Below are positions 26,498 to 34,458 of a stretch of DNA of 64,000 nucleotides, one piece after another (positions within the stretch are counted from its first letter, which is position 1; each line of letters begins with the position of its first letter). Source of the stretch: Acidobacteriaceae bacterium. Lineage in GTDB: Bacteria; Acidobacteriota; Terriglobia; Terriglobales; Acidobacteriaceae. The DNA is taken from contig PMHV01000024.1 in the NCBI GenBank assembly GCA_003156805.1, forward strand, positions 29,223-93,222, in the 5' to 3' direction. Position numbers and translations under genes: made by a program. Under the pieces are notes generated by a model that ran no database searches, was not told the DNA's origin, and worked only from the letters and a program-made list of their open reading frames with translations.

Positions 26498-27205
26498 TCA
26501 ACTTCCATCCGCGCCGGCAACGGCTGTCGCCGCCGAACCTGCCCTTGCCGCAGCGCCTTCTCCGAGCATCCCGCGAAACGTCGCGGCCGCGATCACGGCC
26601 ACCCCCGCCGTTACCGCCATAACCGCCGGATATCCCCAGCGCGCGAAGCCCTCTCCCGCGGCCGCAGCAGCAATCGCGCTCGCCAACGAGATCACAAAGA
26701 AATTGAGCGCCGAAACGCTGCTGCGCTCCGCCACGCCGACCCGGCTCATGAGTAAGCTGTACATGCCGGGCTCGCTCATCCATAGCAATGCCATATAACC
26801 CGTGTAGATGGCAGCGGCCGGCACAGCCATCGGAACCACGGCCAGGCACCCAAGCGCCAGCGCCGCCGCCAGTTGCGTATACATGATGCCGGTGACCAGC
26901 CCGTACTTCCGGTAGATCACGGGGGCGAGCAGGATCGCCAGCACCTGCGAAAGCTGCGCCACGGAGAAAACTATGCCGATGCGAGAAACCGGCACGTGCA
27001 GATGCTGCGAAAAATAGATGTTAAAGAACGGCCCCAGCGATCCAGTTACAAGACTCCAGAGCGCGATCACGACCAGAAAGCGCGCGAGAAATCGATTTCG
27101 CGGGTAGAGTTTATTCTCCCGAGCGGGGAGAGGCGAAGCCCTGAAGCCGGAGATCGGCCACAGGCCCAGCCCTACAATCGCGGCGGAGATAAAGGAAAAT
27201 TCCAT
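26498..27205 (-). pseudogene. C-terminal half of an MFS transporter (probable remnant)
   Basis: 235 residues covering only the last part of an MFS protein. It starts inside a hydrophobic helix matching TM6, then a cytoplasmic loop with LPARENKLYPRNRF, then six helices corresponding to TM7-TM12. Functional MFS permeases have ~400 residues and 12 helices. The same frame is open upstream to about 27297, but that stretch is Ser/Gly/Lys-rich with no membrane character, and none of the other visible frames contains an N-terminal half. It is therefore likely a decayed gene; a 6-helix half-transporter is the less likely alternative. The substrate cannot be assigned. Confidence 0.6.
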
Positions 27206-27382
27206 CCAAAGTGGATTATTCCCGGAGCGGGAACCGCTGCCCCGCGCAGACGAGCTTTTTCCTTGACCGCGACTTTTACCCGCAGCTAGCGTTTAGAAGT
27301 GAGGGGAATGGAAGTGTGAAGAAGAGCCTGGGGATGCCGCGCAAAAAGTGAGTTTGAATTTGCTGGACGCGGCCGAGCGATG

Positions 27383-27416
27383 GGCGGGAAGTAAGAGGAG
27401 GCGGGAAGTAAGAAGC
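27383..27416. repeat. Two tandem 17-bp direct repeats
   Basis: GGCGGGAAGTAAGA occurs at 27383-27396 and 27400-27413, a 17-bp period; a diverged third copy may follow near 27419. Confidence 0.8.
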
Positions 27417-27649
27417 CCAGGCAGGAAATGCAGGACGCAGAAATACAACGTCGCGGAGGCCCCAGTTAGGGCAAAAGGTTACCAGATTGAAAGTGTGCAC
27501 TATTGAACAGTTGCGGCTTTGTGGATCGGTGTAGAATAGTCGAATTTCCGAAAGCAAATATCAATGGGCAACCGCTGCCGTCGCGGGCGACTGCGAGTGC
27601 CGCAACTCACCCTCCAGGCATTCGGGCGATGGCATGGTGCGGATTGCCA

Positions 27650-27726
27650 CTAAGGCAAGAAGGTACTTAAGGCGAGCGGGGATTGAGGACAAGCGGGTAT
27701 TTAGGGCGAGATTTAAGACGAGAAAG
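27650..27726. repeat. Degenerate 12-17 bp tandem array upstream of the LuxR-type gene
   Basis: Units of the type TTAAGGCGAGCGGGGA (27667-27682), TTGAGGACAAGCGGGTA (27683-27699), TTTAGGGCGAGA (27700-27711) and TTTAAGACGAGAAAG (27712-27726), preceded by CTAAGGCAAGAAGGTAC (27650-27666). Confidence 0.55.
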
Positions 27727-27840
27727 AGCGCGACAGGAAGGAAGTGCCTGTTTCGTCGCGCTCAACAAATCGATTCAGCTAGCGGCGGATCTGCCGGAAG
27801 GACTTACCTTCCCCATCTCCCGCCCGGAAAGGCGGTCAGG

Positions 27841-28587
27841 ATGAGCAGCATTGGTGAGGAACTGGCGGGGAGGGAGACGGTCTCACGGCCGGGTGGTGGT
27901 CAGATGGAGATTGCCGTTGCCGGACTTTCCGAGATTACTGCCGCAGTTTTCCTGCTGGCCGAAAACCGGCTGCTGCGCGAAGCGCTGCTTCGCATTTTGT
28001 CGAAGAAGGACGACATTCGCGTGGTTGGGGCCGGGGCATACTCTCCGGAAAGTTTCGCGCAGATCGTTGGCTCCGGCACCAACGTCGTGGTACTCGATTC
28101 GATCTCTGCGGTTTTATCGCAAGATGGCGTGGCCCGGCGCCTGCATCAGGCGGATCCGGCGATCAAAGTGGTGATGGTTGGCATGGAAGCCGACGAGAGC
28201 ATATTTCTGCGCGTGGTGCAGCACGGGGCTCTCGGCTACGTCCTTAAAGACGCGTCGGCGCTGGATGTCGCGCGCACCGTCCGGGCGGTTGCTGCGGGCG
28301 AAGCGGTCTGCCCGCCGGCACTCTCCCGCGCGCTCTTTCAGTGGGTGGCGCGGCACAAACCGGCCCTGCCCAGTGTACAGTTGAAGGCCGGTCTCGGCCT
28401 CAGCCGCAGAGAGCAGCAACTCCTCGGGCTTCTCCGCGAGGGGCTCACCAACAAGGAAATGGCCTCGCGCCTCAACCTCTCCGAACAGACGGTGAAGAAT
28501 CACGTCCACCGCATGCTGCGCAAAGTTGGAGCGCCCGACCGGCTGTCGATTGTGGAGGTTTGCCGCAGCGAAGGCTTCAACGTTTAG
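27841..28587 (+). CDS. NarL/LuxR-family response regulator
   Basis: 248 residues from the ATG at 27841; the open frame reaching back to 27634 adds an Arg-rich stretch read from the repeat array. The receiver domain (~34-155) keeps the phosphoacceptor Asp86 (NVVVLDS) and Lys136 (GYVLKDAS). The C-terminal LuxR helix-turn-helix (~185-245) reads LSRREQQLLGLLREGLTNKEMASRL, then VKNHVHRMLRKVG. It is a DNA-binding transcription regulator normally driven by a histidine kinase; none lies next to it. The last 11 bp overlap the convergent HAD gene. Its position between the trehalose and exopolysaccharide loci makes either a possible target; nothing shows which. Confidence 0.88.
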   Translation: MSSIGEELAGRETVSRPGGGQMEIAVAGLSEITAAVFLLAENRLLREALLRILSKKDDIRVVGAGAYSPESFAQIVGSGTNVVVLDSISAVLSQDGVARRLHQADPAIKVVMVGMEADESIFLRVVQHGALGYVLKDASALDVARTVRAVAAGEAVCPPALSRALFQWVARHKPALPSVQLKAGLGLSRREQQLLGLLREGLTNKEMASRLNLSEQTVKNHVHRMLRKVGAPDRLSIVEVCRSEGFNV

Positions 28588-29371
28588 CTTCACCACTGCT
28601 GACATTCGTTCCCCTCGCAGCCGTTCCCTCACGGCTGCGACCCAACCGATCGTCCTTCAGCAGGATTTCTTCCAGGCCTTGCGCCGAGACCGCTCGGAAG
28701 TCCTTCATCACGTAAACCGCGCCCGCCGCGGTGAGCTTCTCCGGTTCCTCGTGGAGCGCAACCGCAAGACAACGCAACCCTGCGCCGACGGCAGCCCGGA
28801 CGCCCGCGATCGCGTCCTCGACCGCGAGCAACTCTTCAGGCGCAATCCCCAGCCGGGCGCAGGCCATCCGGTAGACCGCAGGATCGGGCTTTCCCGAAGC
28901 GACGTCTTCTCCGGTAACTACCACGCGAAAAAGATCTTCCAGCCCAAGCCGCGCCAGAGTCGACAGAGCGCGGCTGCGGCTCGCGGAAGTGGCCAGAGCC
29001 AGCGCCACCCCGGCGCGGTCCAGACTGCGAATCAATTCCAGAACGCCAGGAACCGGAGTCACCTCCAGTTGCATTCTGCGGAAGATGATGTCTTTGCGAC
29101 GGCCATATTCGCCGGCTTCCTCGTCGCTCAGATCGCCGAGAAAGTGCCGCAGGATCTCGCCCCGCTTGCGGCCATCCAGAATAAAATCCAGATCGGAATC
29201 GGGCACCTCGCGGCCGAGCGATCGCAAGAACAACCGCCACGTCTTGCGATGCACGGCATGACTGTCGACCAGAACGCCATCCATGTCGAAGATGACCCCG
29301 CGCAGGCGCAACTGGCACGATGGCAACCCGCGCGGTGCGAGGCCTGCCGCGGTTCGTTGAACGGCGCTCAC
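28577..29371 (-). CDS. HAD-family phosphatase (beta-phosphoglucomutase-like, subfamily IA)
   Basis: 264 residues from a GTG at 29371 that overlaps the upstream nucleotidyltransferase stop by 4 bp (GTGA). All four HAD motifs are visible: FDMDGVLVDS (motif I, nucleophile Asp), LATSAS (II), the Lys in ASGKPDP (III), and AVEDAIAGVRAA (IV). The alpha-helical cap after motif I is the beta-phosphoglucomutase/CbbY type. In heptose-nucleotide pathways a HAD phosphatase removes the 7-phosphate, but classical GmhB is of another HAD subfamily (III), so the role here is inferred from context. It is the last gene of the minus-strand polysaccharide run. Confidence 0.85.
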   Translation of the reverse strand: MSAVQRTAAGLAPRGLPSCQLRLRGVIFDMDGVLVDSHAVHRKTWRLFLRSLGREVPDSDLDFILDGRKRGEILRHFLGDLSDEEAGEYGRRKDIIFRRMQLEVTPVPGVLELIRSLDRAGVALALATSASRSRALSTLARLGLEDLFRVVVTGEDVASGKPDPAVYRMACARLGIAPEELLAVEDAIAGVRAAVGAGLRCLAVALHEEPEKLTAAGAVYVMKDFRAVSAQGLEEILLKDDRLGRSREGTAARGTNVSSGEAKR

Positions 29372-30162
29372 GACGCTTCTCCGGATGCAACGCGATTGGC
29401 CCGGGGCTTGGCCGAGGTGCGCAAGCGGCTGGCGGCTTCCGCGGCTTGCTCCTGCAAGGCTGGAGCGCGATCGAGACCGGGCCAGGTGAGCTGCGCCGTC
29501 TGGTAATTCTGCGGCGTACCGATGTCCAGCAAATAATCGGCGATCGGATAAGCCAGCATTTCACCAATCAGCCGCGGCAACACATGGAAACCGATATCCG
29601 CCGGAACACAAGCGGGGACGTGATCGAGAAGCTTCGGACTGGCTACCATAAGTCCGGTAAAAGCCCAGTCGCTGCGCGGATGCTTCGGCTTCTCCTCGAA
29701 TTCGATGATCACTTGCTTTTCGTCAGTGATAGCGATGCCGCAGCGCGAGGGTTCGGCCACCTGGTAGAGGCCGAGCGTGGCGACTGCGGCGCGAGCCTGG
29801 TGGAAGTCGGCCATGCGCCGCAGGTTGGCGCTGGTGAGAACGTCGGCATAAAGAATCCAGAAGGCCGCTTCGGATTCGACCCATTCGCGGTTAGCGGCGA
29901 GCGTCCCGGCAGAGCCGAGCAGCTTCTCTTCGCGGACCAGACGAACCTTCGCCGGCGAGTTATGCTGCGCGAGATATTCTTCGACTGCCTCGGCCTGGGC
30001 GTGCACGTTGATGAGAATGTCGGTAATGCCGGAACGCGCGCAAAGATCGAGCCAAATGGCAAGCAGCGGCCGGCCACAGATGGGGAGAAGACATTTGGGG
30101 ACCGCATCGGTAAGGGGACGTAAACGCGTTCCGTGGCCTGCGGCCAAAAGAAAAGCTTTCAT
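29368..30162 (-). CDS. Sugar-phosphate nucleotidyltransferase (HddC-like)
   Basis: 264 residues of the NTP-transferase family. The nucleotide-binding start is MKAFLLAAGHGTRLRPLTD, followed by VPKCLLPICGRPLL. The metal Asp is in ILYADVLTS (about residue 105) and the sugar-side segment is IEFEEKPKHPRSDW. It transfers a nucleotidyl group from NTP to a sugar-1-phosphate. With hddA- and gmhA-like genes upstream it most plausibly makes a nucleotide-activated heptose (HddC role), but the family also includes mannose- and glucose-1-phosphate enzymes. The stop overlaps the HAD gene start. Confidence 0.85.
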   Translation of the reverse strand: MKAFLLAAGHGTRLRPLTDAVPKCLLPICGRPLLAIWLDLCARSGITDILINVHAQAEAVEEYLAQHNSPAKVRLVREEKLLGSAGTLAANREWVESEAAFWILYADVLTSANLRRMADFHQARAAVATLGLYQVAEPSRCGIAITDEKQVIIEFEEKPKHPRSDWAFTGLMVASPKLLDHVPACVPADIGFHVLPRLIGEMLAYPIADYLLDIGTPQNYQTAQLTWPGLDRAPALQEQAAEAASRLRTSAKPRANRVASGEAS

Positions 30163-30736
30163 GGCAGTATCATGTGTAACGAGCGGTCAAAAAATCCGGG
30201 TAGGGAGGTAACTTGTTTGGCCGCAACCTCTTGCCGGGCATGCTCGGCGAACACCCGCGTCCGGCGCGGCCGGGCGCCGATTTTGCCCGCGCCTTCAGCC
30301 AAACTCCGCAGTCCATTGCTCCGGGCTTTGCTGCCCCGCAGTGGAATCAAATACTTACGGTGAGAAAGTGCCGGCCTGCGCCAGCCTCCATGGAATCAAC
30401 AAGTTCGCCTCGGCCTCCATGTGCACATCTATAGCATTAAGATATAAATCGAAACTAGACGAATCCAGCACCCCGCCAGCGCGTTTTGGCCTGCGGATGG
30501 CCTTTGGGACCATCCCGAGCCTGATCGTCGATTGTGGTGCCTTCTAGGCCCCTTGGCGGTGGTCTTACAGGTGATCCTCAGTGCCGGATTTCAGGTCGGC
30601 GGCGTGCGTTCTTCAATCGCCGCCCTTAAGTGCCGTGAAATCAACGAGCGAAAAAGTTATGTCCTTTGAAATCAACTATTCCCAAAAGTCATACCCCCAA
30701 AGTCCATTCCGGAAGATTCGCGGCTGCCCGGCTGTT
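30163..30736. other. Non-coding gap inside the polysaccharide run
   Basis: 574 bp between the kinase stop and the nucleotidyltransferase start. No gene or RNA was recognised. An AT-rich patch at 30428-30456 contains a minus-strand extended -10-like TGCTATAGA but no convincing -35. This long gap suggests the last two genes have their own promoter. Confidence 0.5.
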
Positions 30737-31816
30737 TCAAATCACCGGCGCCGGTTCCATGGGTAAAAATGTCCAGCGGGTTCCGGCGCGCTCGTCGCGA
30801 TCGATGAAGGGATCGTTGACGATGACCTGCGCGCCCTGAAAATCGAAGGTGAAGGCCATCTCCTGCACGCCCTCGCTTTCCAGCGCAGCCCGCACCGAAT
30901 CCTGCCAGCCCCGCTCGCAATAGAGCAGCAGGAAGCCGCCGCCGCCAGCGCCGGTGATCTTTCCCCCCGCCGCGCCGTGATCGCGCGCTACCTGGTAGAG
31001 GCGGTCGATGCGTTCGTTCGAGATGAGATGCGAAACGCGTTTCTTCGCCTGCCAGGCTTCGTGCAGAAGACTTCCGAAGCGGCCCAGATCGCCGGCCAGG
31101 AGCGCGTCGCGCATGGTGGAAGCCGCTGCTTTCACTTCGTGCAGCGCTTCCACGGCGGCACTGGCCGGCATGCGGGTCGATTTCTCCTGTTCGGCCAGAA
31201 TGTCCCACGAATGGTGTGCGGAGCCGGTGAAGAACAGCATCAGGCTCGACTGCAGTCCGGCGAGCACATCCGGGCTCAGGGCGACCGGTTCGACCTCGGT
31301 TCCGCCGTCGGGATCAAAGCGGATGTAGTTGAGGCCGCCGAAGGCGGCGGCGTATTCATCCTGCTTGCCCACATGCCGCCCCAAGCCGCAGCGCGTGATG
31401 GAGAAGGCGCGCTCGGCGAGATCGTATTTCGACAAAGGACAGCGCAAACAGGTGGTCAGCACTTTCAGCAGGTTCACGCAAACGCTGGCGGAAGATCCCA
31501 GGCCGGTGCCGGGCGGAATCTCCGAGGCGAGAAACAGATCCGCGGAGAGACCGGCGCCCAGATCCTTGAGCACCGCGACCGGAATAGCCAGGGCGCTGTC
31601 GTGGGGCAGAGCCGCCAGATCGGCCCAGTTGCCGAACAAGCGCAGATCGGACGAGATGATCTGCACCCGGCCGTCGGCGCGTTTGCCCAGAAACGTATAG
31701 AAGTACTTGTTGATGGCGGTGCTGAGCACGGCGCCGCCAAACTGTTCGTAGTAGGAGGGAAGGTCGGTGCCGCCTCCGCCAAAACTAATCCGAACCGGAC
31801 TGCGTCCGATGAGCAT
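30737..31816 (-). CDS. hddA: GHMP kinase, D-glycero-D-manno-heptose 7-phosphate kinase-like
   Basis: 359 residues from the ATG at 31816; a longer frame to 31891 lies inside the upstream transferase gene. The N-terminus LIGRSPVRISFGGGGTDLPS is the HddA/fucokinase-type GHMP start. The phosphate-binding loop is PPGTGLGSSASVCVNLL (about residues 97-113) and the C-terminal glycine motif is KITGAGGGGFLLLY. HddA phosphorylates heptose-7-phosphate at C1, giving the 1,7-bisphosphate for GDP-heptose synthesis. The start overlaps the upstream phosphoglycosyltransferase by 32 bp. With gmhA and the nucleotidyltransferase it makes a coherent heptose set; a fucose/mannose kinase role is the main alternative. 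Confidence 0.83.
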   Translation of the reverse strand: MLIGRSPVRISFGGGGTDLPSYYEQFGGAVLSTAINKYFYTFLGKRADGRVQIISSDLRLFGNWADLAALPHDSALAIPVAVLKDLGAGLSADLFLASEIPPGTGLGSSASVCVNLLKVLTTCLRCPLSKYDLAERAFSITRCGLGRHVGKQDEYAAAFGGLNYIRFDPDGGTEVEPVALSPDVLAGLQSSLMLFFTGSAHHSWDILAEQEKSTRMPASAAVEALHEVKAAASTMRDALLAGDLGRFGSLLHEAWQAKKRVSHLISNERIDRLYQVARDHGAAGGKITGAGGGGFLLLYCERGWQDSVRAALESEGVQEMAFTFDFQGAQVIVNDPFIDRDERAGTRWTFLPMEPAPVI

Positions 31817-33284
31817 GTTGGAATAACTCCGGAAAAGGCTGAGGGCGCGGGGACTGCGCCAGAGGCCGCCCGTCCGCCTCCGGGCCGGCAATTTTCGCCG
31901 AAGCCCGGCCGGGCAGGCGGACCAGCCGCAGCGCCAGCGTCCACATGGTTTCGATGAGCAGAGAGATATCTTTGAGCGGCGAGGGATGCAGCAGGTATTG
32001 CAGATCGAGCCGGGTCTTGTCTTCCGAAGCGTGCTGCTCGCGCAGCCCGTGCACTTGCGCCAGCCCGGTCATGCCCGGCTTTACCGCCAGCCGCTGCTGC
32101 TGCCAGGGGGTGTAATGGTGGGCGCGTTCCGGGCCTTCGGGGCGCGGCCCTACCAGGCTCATCTCTCCGCGCAGCACATTCCAGAACTGCGGCAGTTCCG
32201 AGATGCTGAGCCGCCACAGCATGCGGGCGAAACGCGATCCGGTCTGGGGATCGCGCTCCACGTTCAGACGCAACATGGAAAACTCGACTCCCCGCCAGCC
32301 GGTACGCCGTTCCCAGCGGAGGGCGCGTCCGGTGGTGGAGTGCAGGCGCAGGGCGCAAATCGCCAGCAGCGGCGACGTGGCCAAAGCCAGAAAAGATCCA
32401 AGCACCAGGTCGAGCAGGCGCTTGCCGACGCGGGCCGAGGCCGGCGGAGTGGTTTCTCCCAGCCGCAGCAAGGGCAGGCCGTCGAGATCGAGCAGGCTGG
32501 GGCGCGAAAGATACAGTTCGTAGGGCTGGGGAACCAGGCTGACGCGGATGCCCTGCTCGCGGCACTGCGCCACCAGGTTGAGGATTTCGGGCGAGGTGGA
32601 GTCGTGCGCCAGCACCAGCTCATTCACCCGATGCTGGCCCAACAGTGCGGCCACCTCAGGCGTGCCCACCGTAACCGCCGCGGGAGAACGGTGGGAATGA
32701 ACCTCGGGCGCGGGAAACTCAGCCTTGGCACAGAGAAATCCACTCACTTTGCATAACAGCTCGGGATGGCGCTCGAACTTAACCGCCAGTTCGCTGGCCA
32801 CGCGGCCGGAACCGAGAATCACGACGTGGTTCACTTCGCCGCGCCGGTAGCGACGCCGAAGCATACGCAACGCCACCCAGCGGATGGCGAGGAAACCACC
32901 TAACAGCGCGAGTCCGAAGCCCGCGAGTTCCCAGGCGCCAACTCGTCTGCGGGAAACATTTTCCACCGCGAGCAGCATCACCAGCAGGAGACCTACAGCC
33001 AGCAAAAGATGGGAAACCACCGCCGGCAGACGCCAGCCGCCGCGGAAGCCATCGAGCTGCAGGTTTTCCGAAAGCAGCGTCCACGCCAGCCAGGTGGCCA
33101 CGACAAAGAGCAGAAAGTCCGACACACCCAGCGCGGGTCCGCTCCAATGGAGACCGTGGCGCGAGGCCTGCTCGCCGGCCAAGGCCAGGGGAATCCACGC
33201 CAGATCCGCCGCCAGAATGCGATCGCGAAGTTGACGGGGTCTCATGCGGGATCTTGATTGCGATGCCATGCGCTTCGAGGCCAT
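31785..33284 (-). CDS. Polyprenyl-phosphate glycosylphosphotransferase (WbaP/WcaJ type, large form)
   Basis: 499 residues. Four or so N-terminal membrane helices (~25-160) are followed by a Rossmann-like domain (VVILGSGRVASELAVKFE, ~165-280). The C-terminal bacterial sugar transferase domain begins at KRLLDLVLGSFLALATSPLL (~300) and contains LRLNVERDPQTGSRFARML, ISELPQFWNVLRGEMSLVGPRPE and KPGMTGLAQVHG. It transfers a sugar-1-phosphate to undecaprenyl phosphate and so starts repeat-unit assembly in the inner membrane. The start could also be Met7 or Met14. This is one of two such enzymes in the locus. Confidence 0.93.
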   Translation of the reverse strand: MASKRMASQSRSRMRPRQLRDRILAADLAWIPLALAGEQASRHGLHWSGPALGVSDFLLFVVATWLAWTLLSENLQLDGFRGGWRLPAVVSHLLLAVGLLLVMLLAVENVSRRRVGAWELAGFGLALLGGFLAIRWVALRMLRRRYRRGEVNHVVILGSGRVASELAVKFERHPELLCKVSGFLCAKAEFPAPEVHSHRSPAAVTVGTPEVAALLGQHRVNELVLAHDSTSPEILNLVAQCREQGIRVSLVPQPYELYLSRPSLLDLDGLPLLRLGETTPPASARVGKRLLDLVLGSFLALATSPLLAICALRLHSTTGRALRWERRTGWRGVEFSMLRLNVERDPQTGSRFARMLWRLSISELPQFWNVLRGEMSLVGPRPEGPERAHHYTPWQQQRLAVKPGMTGLAQVHGLREQHASEDKTRLDLQYLLHPSPLKDISLLIETMWTLALRLVRLPGRASAKIAGPEADGRPLAQSPRPQPFPELFQHAHRTQSGSD

Positions 33285-33319
33285 GAGTCTGGATTTCTAT
33301 GAGCTTGCATTAGGCCGGG

Positions 33320-33395
33320 TTTCAATTTCACTGCACCTAATTTCACTGCACTTCAATCTTAGCGGACTTCAATTTCGCCGTCCTTCGATTCGATC
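33320..33395. repeat. Degenerate 15-bp tandem array
   Basis: Units of about 15 bp: CCTAATTTCACTGCA (33336-33350), CTTCAATCTTAGCGG (33351-33365), ACTTCAATTTCGCCG (33366-33380), TCCTTCGATTCGATC (33381-33395), with a copy before at 33320-33335. The CTTCAATCTT core also occurs in the 15-bp repeat at 20866-20970. Confidence 0.65.
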
Positions 33396-33481
33396 TGCTG
33401 GGCATGGGTTCTGGCTAGTATGAAAGTTGGTTCAGGGCAGATCGCAGATCATGGTTAGAGCAGATCATGATTCATACCGGA

Positions 33482-34117
33482 TCACTGGCCGATCGAGGCC
33501 ACACCAGCCGAGCGGGCGGCGGCCCGGGGCGTAGCCACGGGCTGGCGGGTTTCGCTGATCTCGCTCCGCACCACGGTGAACACGGAGTGGGCGATGGAAA
33601 GATGCAGGTCTTCGATGATCTGCATATTCTCCGAGGGCACCACCACGCACAGATCGCACAACTTCTTCATGGCTCCGCCTTGGAACCCCGTGACTCCGGC
33701 GGTAACCGCTCCCAGGCGGCGGGCCACACGCAGAGCGGCCAGCACGTTCGGGGAGTTGCCGCTGCCGCTGATGGCAAAGGCAATATCTTTGGGGCGCAGC
33801 AGATTTTCCAGCTGCTCGGCGAAGATGTCGGCATAGCTGGCGTCGTTGGCCCAAGCGGTGATGAGCGGGATGTTGTCGGTGAGGGCCACGGCGCGCAGGC
33901 GCTTGCCGGGGCCGGCGATGGTGCCTTTGGCCAGGTCGCAGACCATGTGCGAAGCCAGCGCGGCGCTGCCGCCGTTGCCGAAAAGAAAAACCGTGCGGCC
34001 ATGGTCGTAGGCCTCAAGAAAGAGGCTGGCCAAACGGTCGATAGCCTCGACCGGCAGCCGTTCGATGGTTCGGGACAGCTCTTCCAGATAGGGCGTGACG
34101 TGCAATGCGGTCGCCAT
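33482..34117 (-). CDS. gmhA: Sedoheptulose-7-phosphate isomerase-like SIS protein
   Basis: 211 residues, near the usual ~195 of GmhA. A single SIS domain shows FLFGNGGSAALASHMVCDLAKG (~48-69) and AISGSGNSPNVLAAL (~115-129). The motif LHLSIAHSVFTVV carries the Glu/His-type active-site helix near the end (EDLHLSIAH). GmhA converts sedoheptulose-7-phosphate to D-glycero-D-manno-heptose-7-phosphate, the first step of the heptose route. The kinase and nucleotidyltransferase genes downstream on the same strand support this call. The protein is cytosolic. Confidence 0.88.
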   Translation of the reverse strand: MATALHVTPYLEELSRTIERLPVEAIDRLASLFLEAYDHGRTVFLFGNGGSAALASHMVCDLAKGTIAGPGKRLRAVALTDNIPLITAWANDASYADIFAEQLENLLRPKDIAFAISGSGNSPNVLAALRVARRLGAVTAGVTGFQGGAMKKLCDLCVVVPSENMQIIEDLHLSIAHSVFTVVRSEISETRQPVATPRAAARSAGVASIGQ

Positions 34118-34458
34118 AGTCGTGCGTAACCTCTTGGACTGTTTGTGCTTGATCTGGTTCTACTTTACGGCTTCCTTGCCCCAACTTCAGGGCGAGACAC
34201 AAGACTCCAATTCACCACAAAGACACAGGGTCACAGAGAAACCGGACCTCAGACCTCGGACCTTAGACCAGACTTCGGACCTCTCGGGCAAAGCCGGGTC
34301 GCTGAGGTCTGACGCATCTGTCGCGATAGGTTTCTCCGTAGCTCTCTGGGCTGAGCCATTATGCTCCATGTGTTTCTTCGTCCTGGGTTTGATGTTCCTT
34401 TAGTCGTTTTGTTCATTACTCTTAGGCAGGGGCTGCTCGCGTCTTAGGAAAACCTTTC
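34118..34458. other. Non-coding gap with a repeat-like element
   Basis: 341 bp without a convincing gene. It contains CACCACAAAGACACAGGG (from 34213), a type of string often dispersed in genomes, then GACC/TC-rich short repeats (34244-34283). Inverted arms TCAGACCTC (34249-34257) and GAGGTCTGA (34304-34312) follow. Possibly a decayed dispersed palindromic element. Confidence 0.5.
34249..34312. repeat. 9-bp inverted repeat in the gap
   Basis: TCAGACCTC (34249-34257) and GAGGTCTGA (34304-34312) are exact reverse complements with a 46-bp spacer. Confidence 0.6.

Larger units (their letters stand above)
27206..27840. other. Non-coding gap with degenerate short repeats
   Basis: About 635 bp between the MFS remnant and the LuxR-type regulator. 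No convincing gene is present; short open frames have no domain features. It contains a 17-bp direct repeat at 27383-27416 and a looser purine-rich array at 27650-27726. Confidence 0.6.

Noticed and set aside
26433..26849. 138-codon minus frame
   Set aside because: Gly/Arg-rich alternative frame of the MFS fragment; not a continuation of the transporter.
27276..27557. 93-codon minus frame near the MFS remnant, considered as its missing N-terminal half
   Set aside because: No MFS-like helices; the content is a mix of repeat-derived residues.
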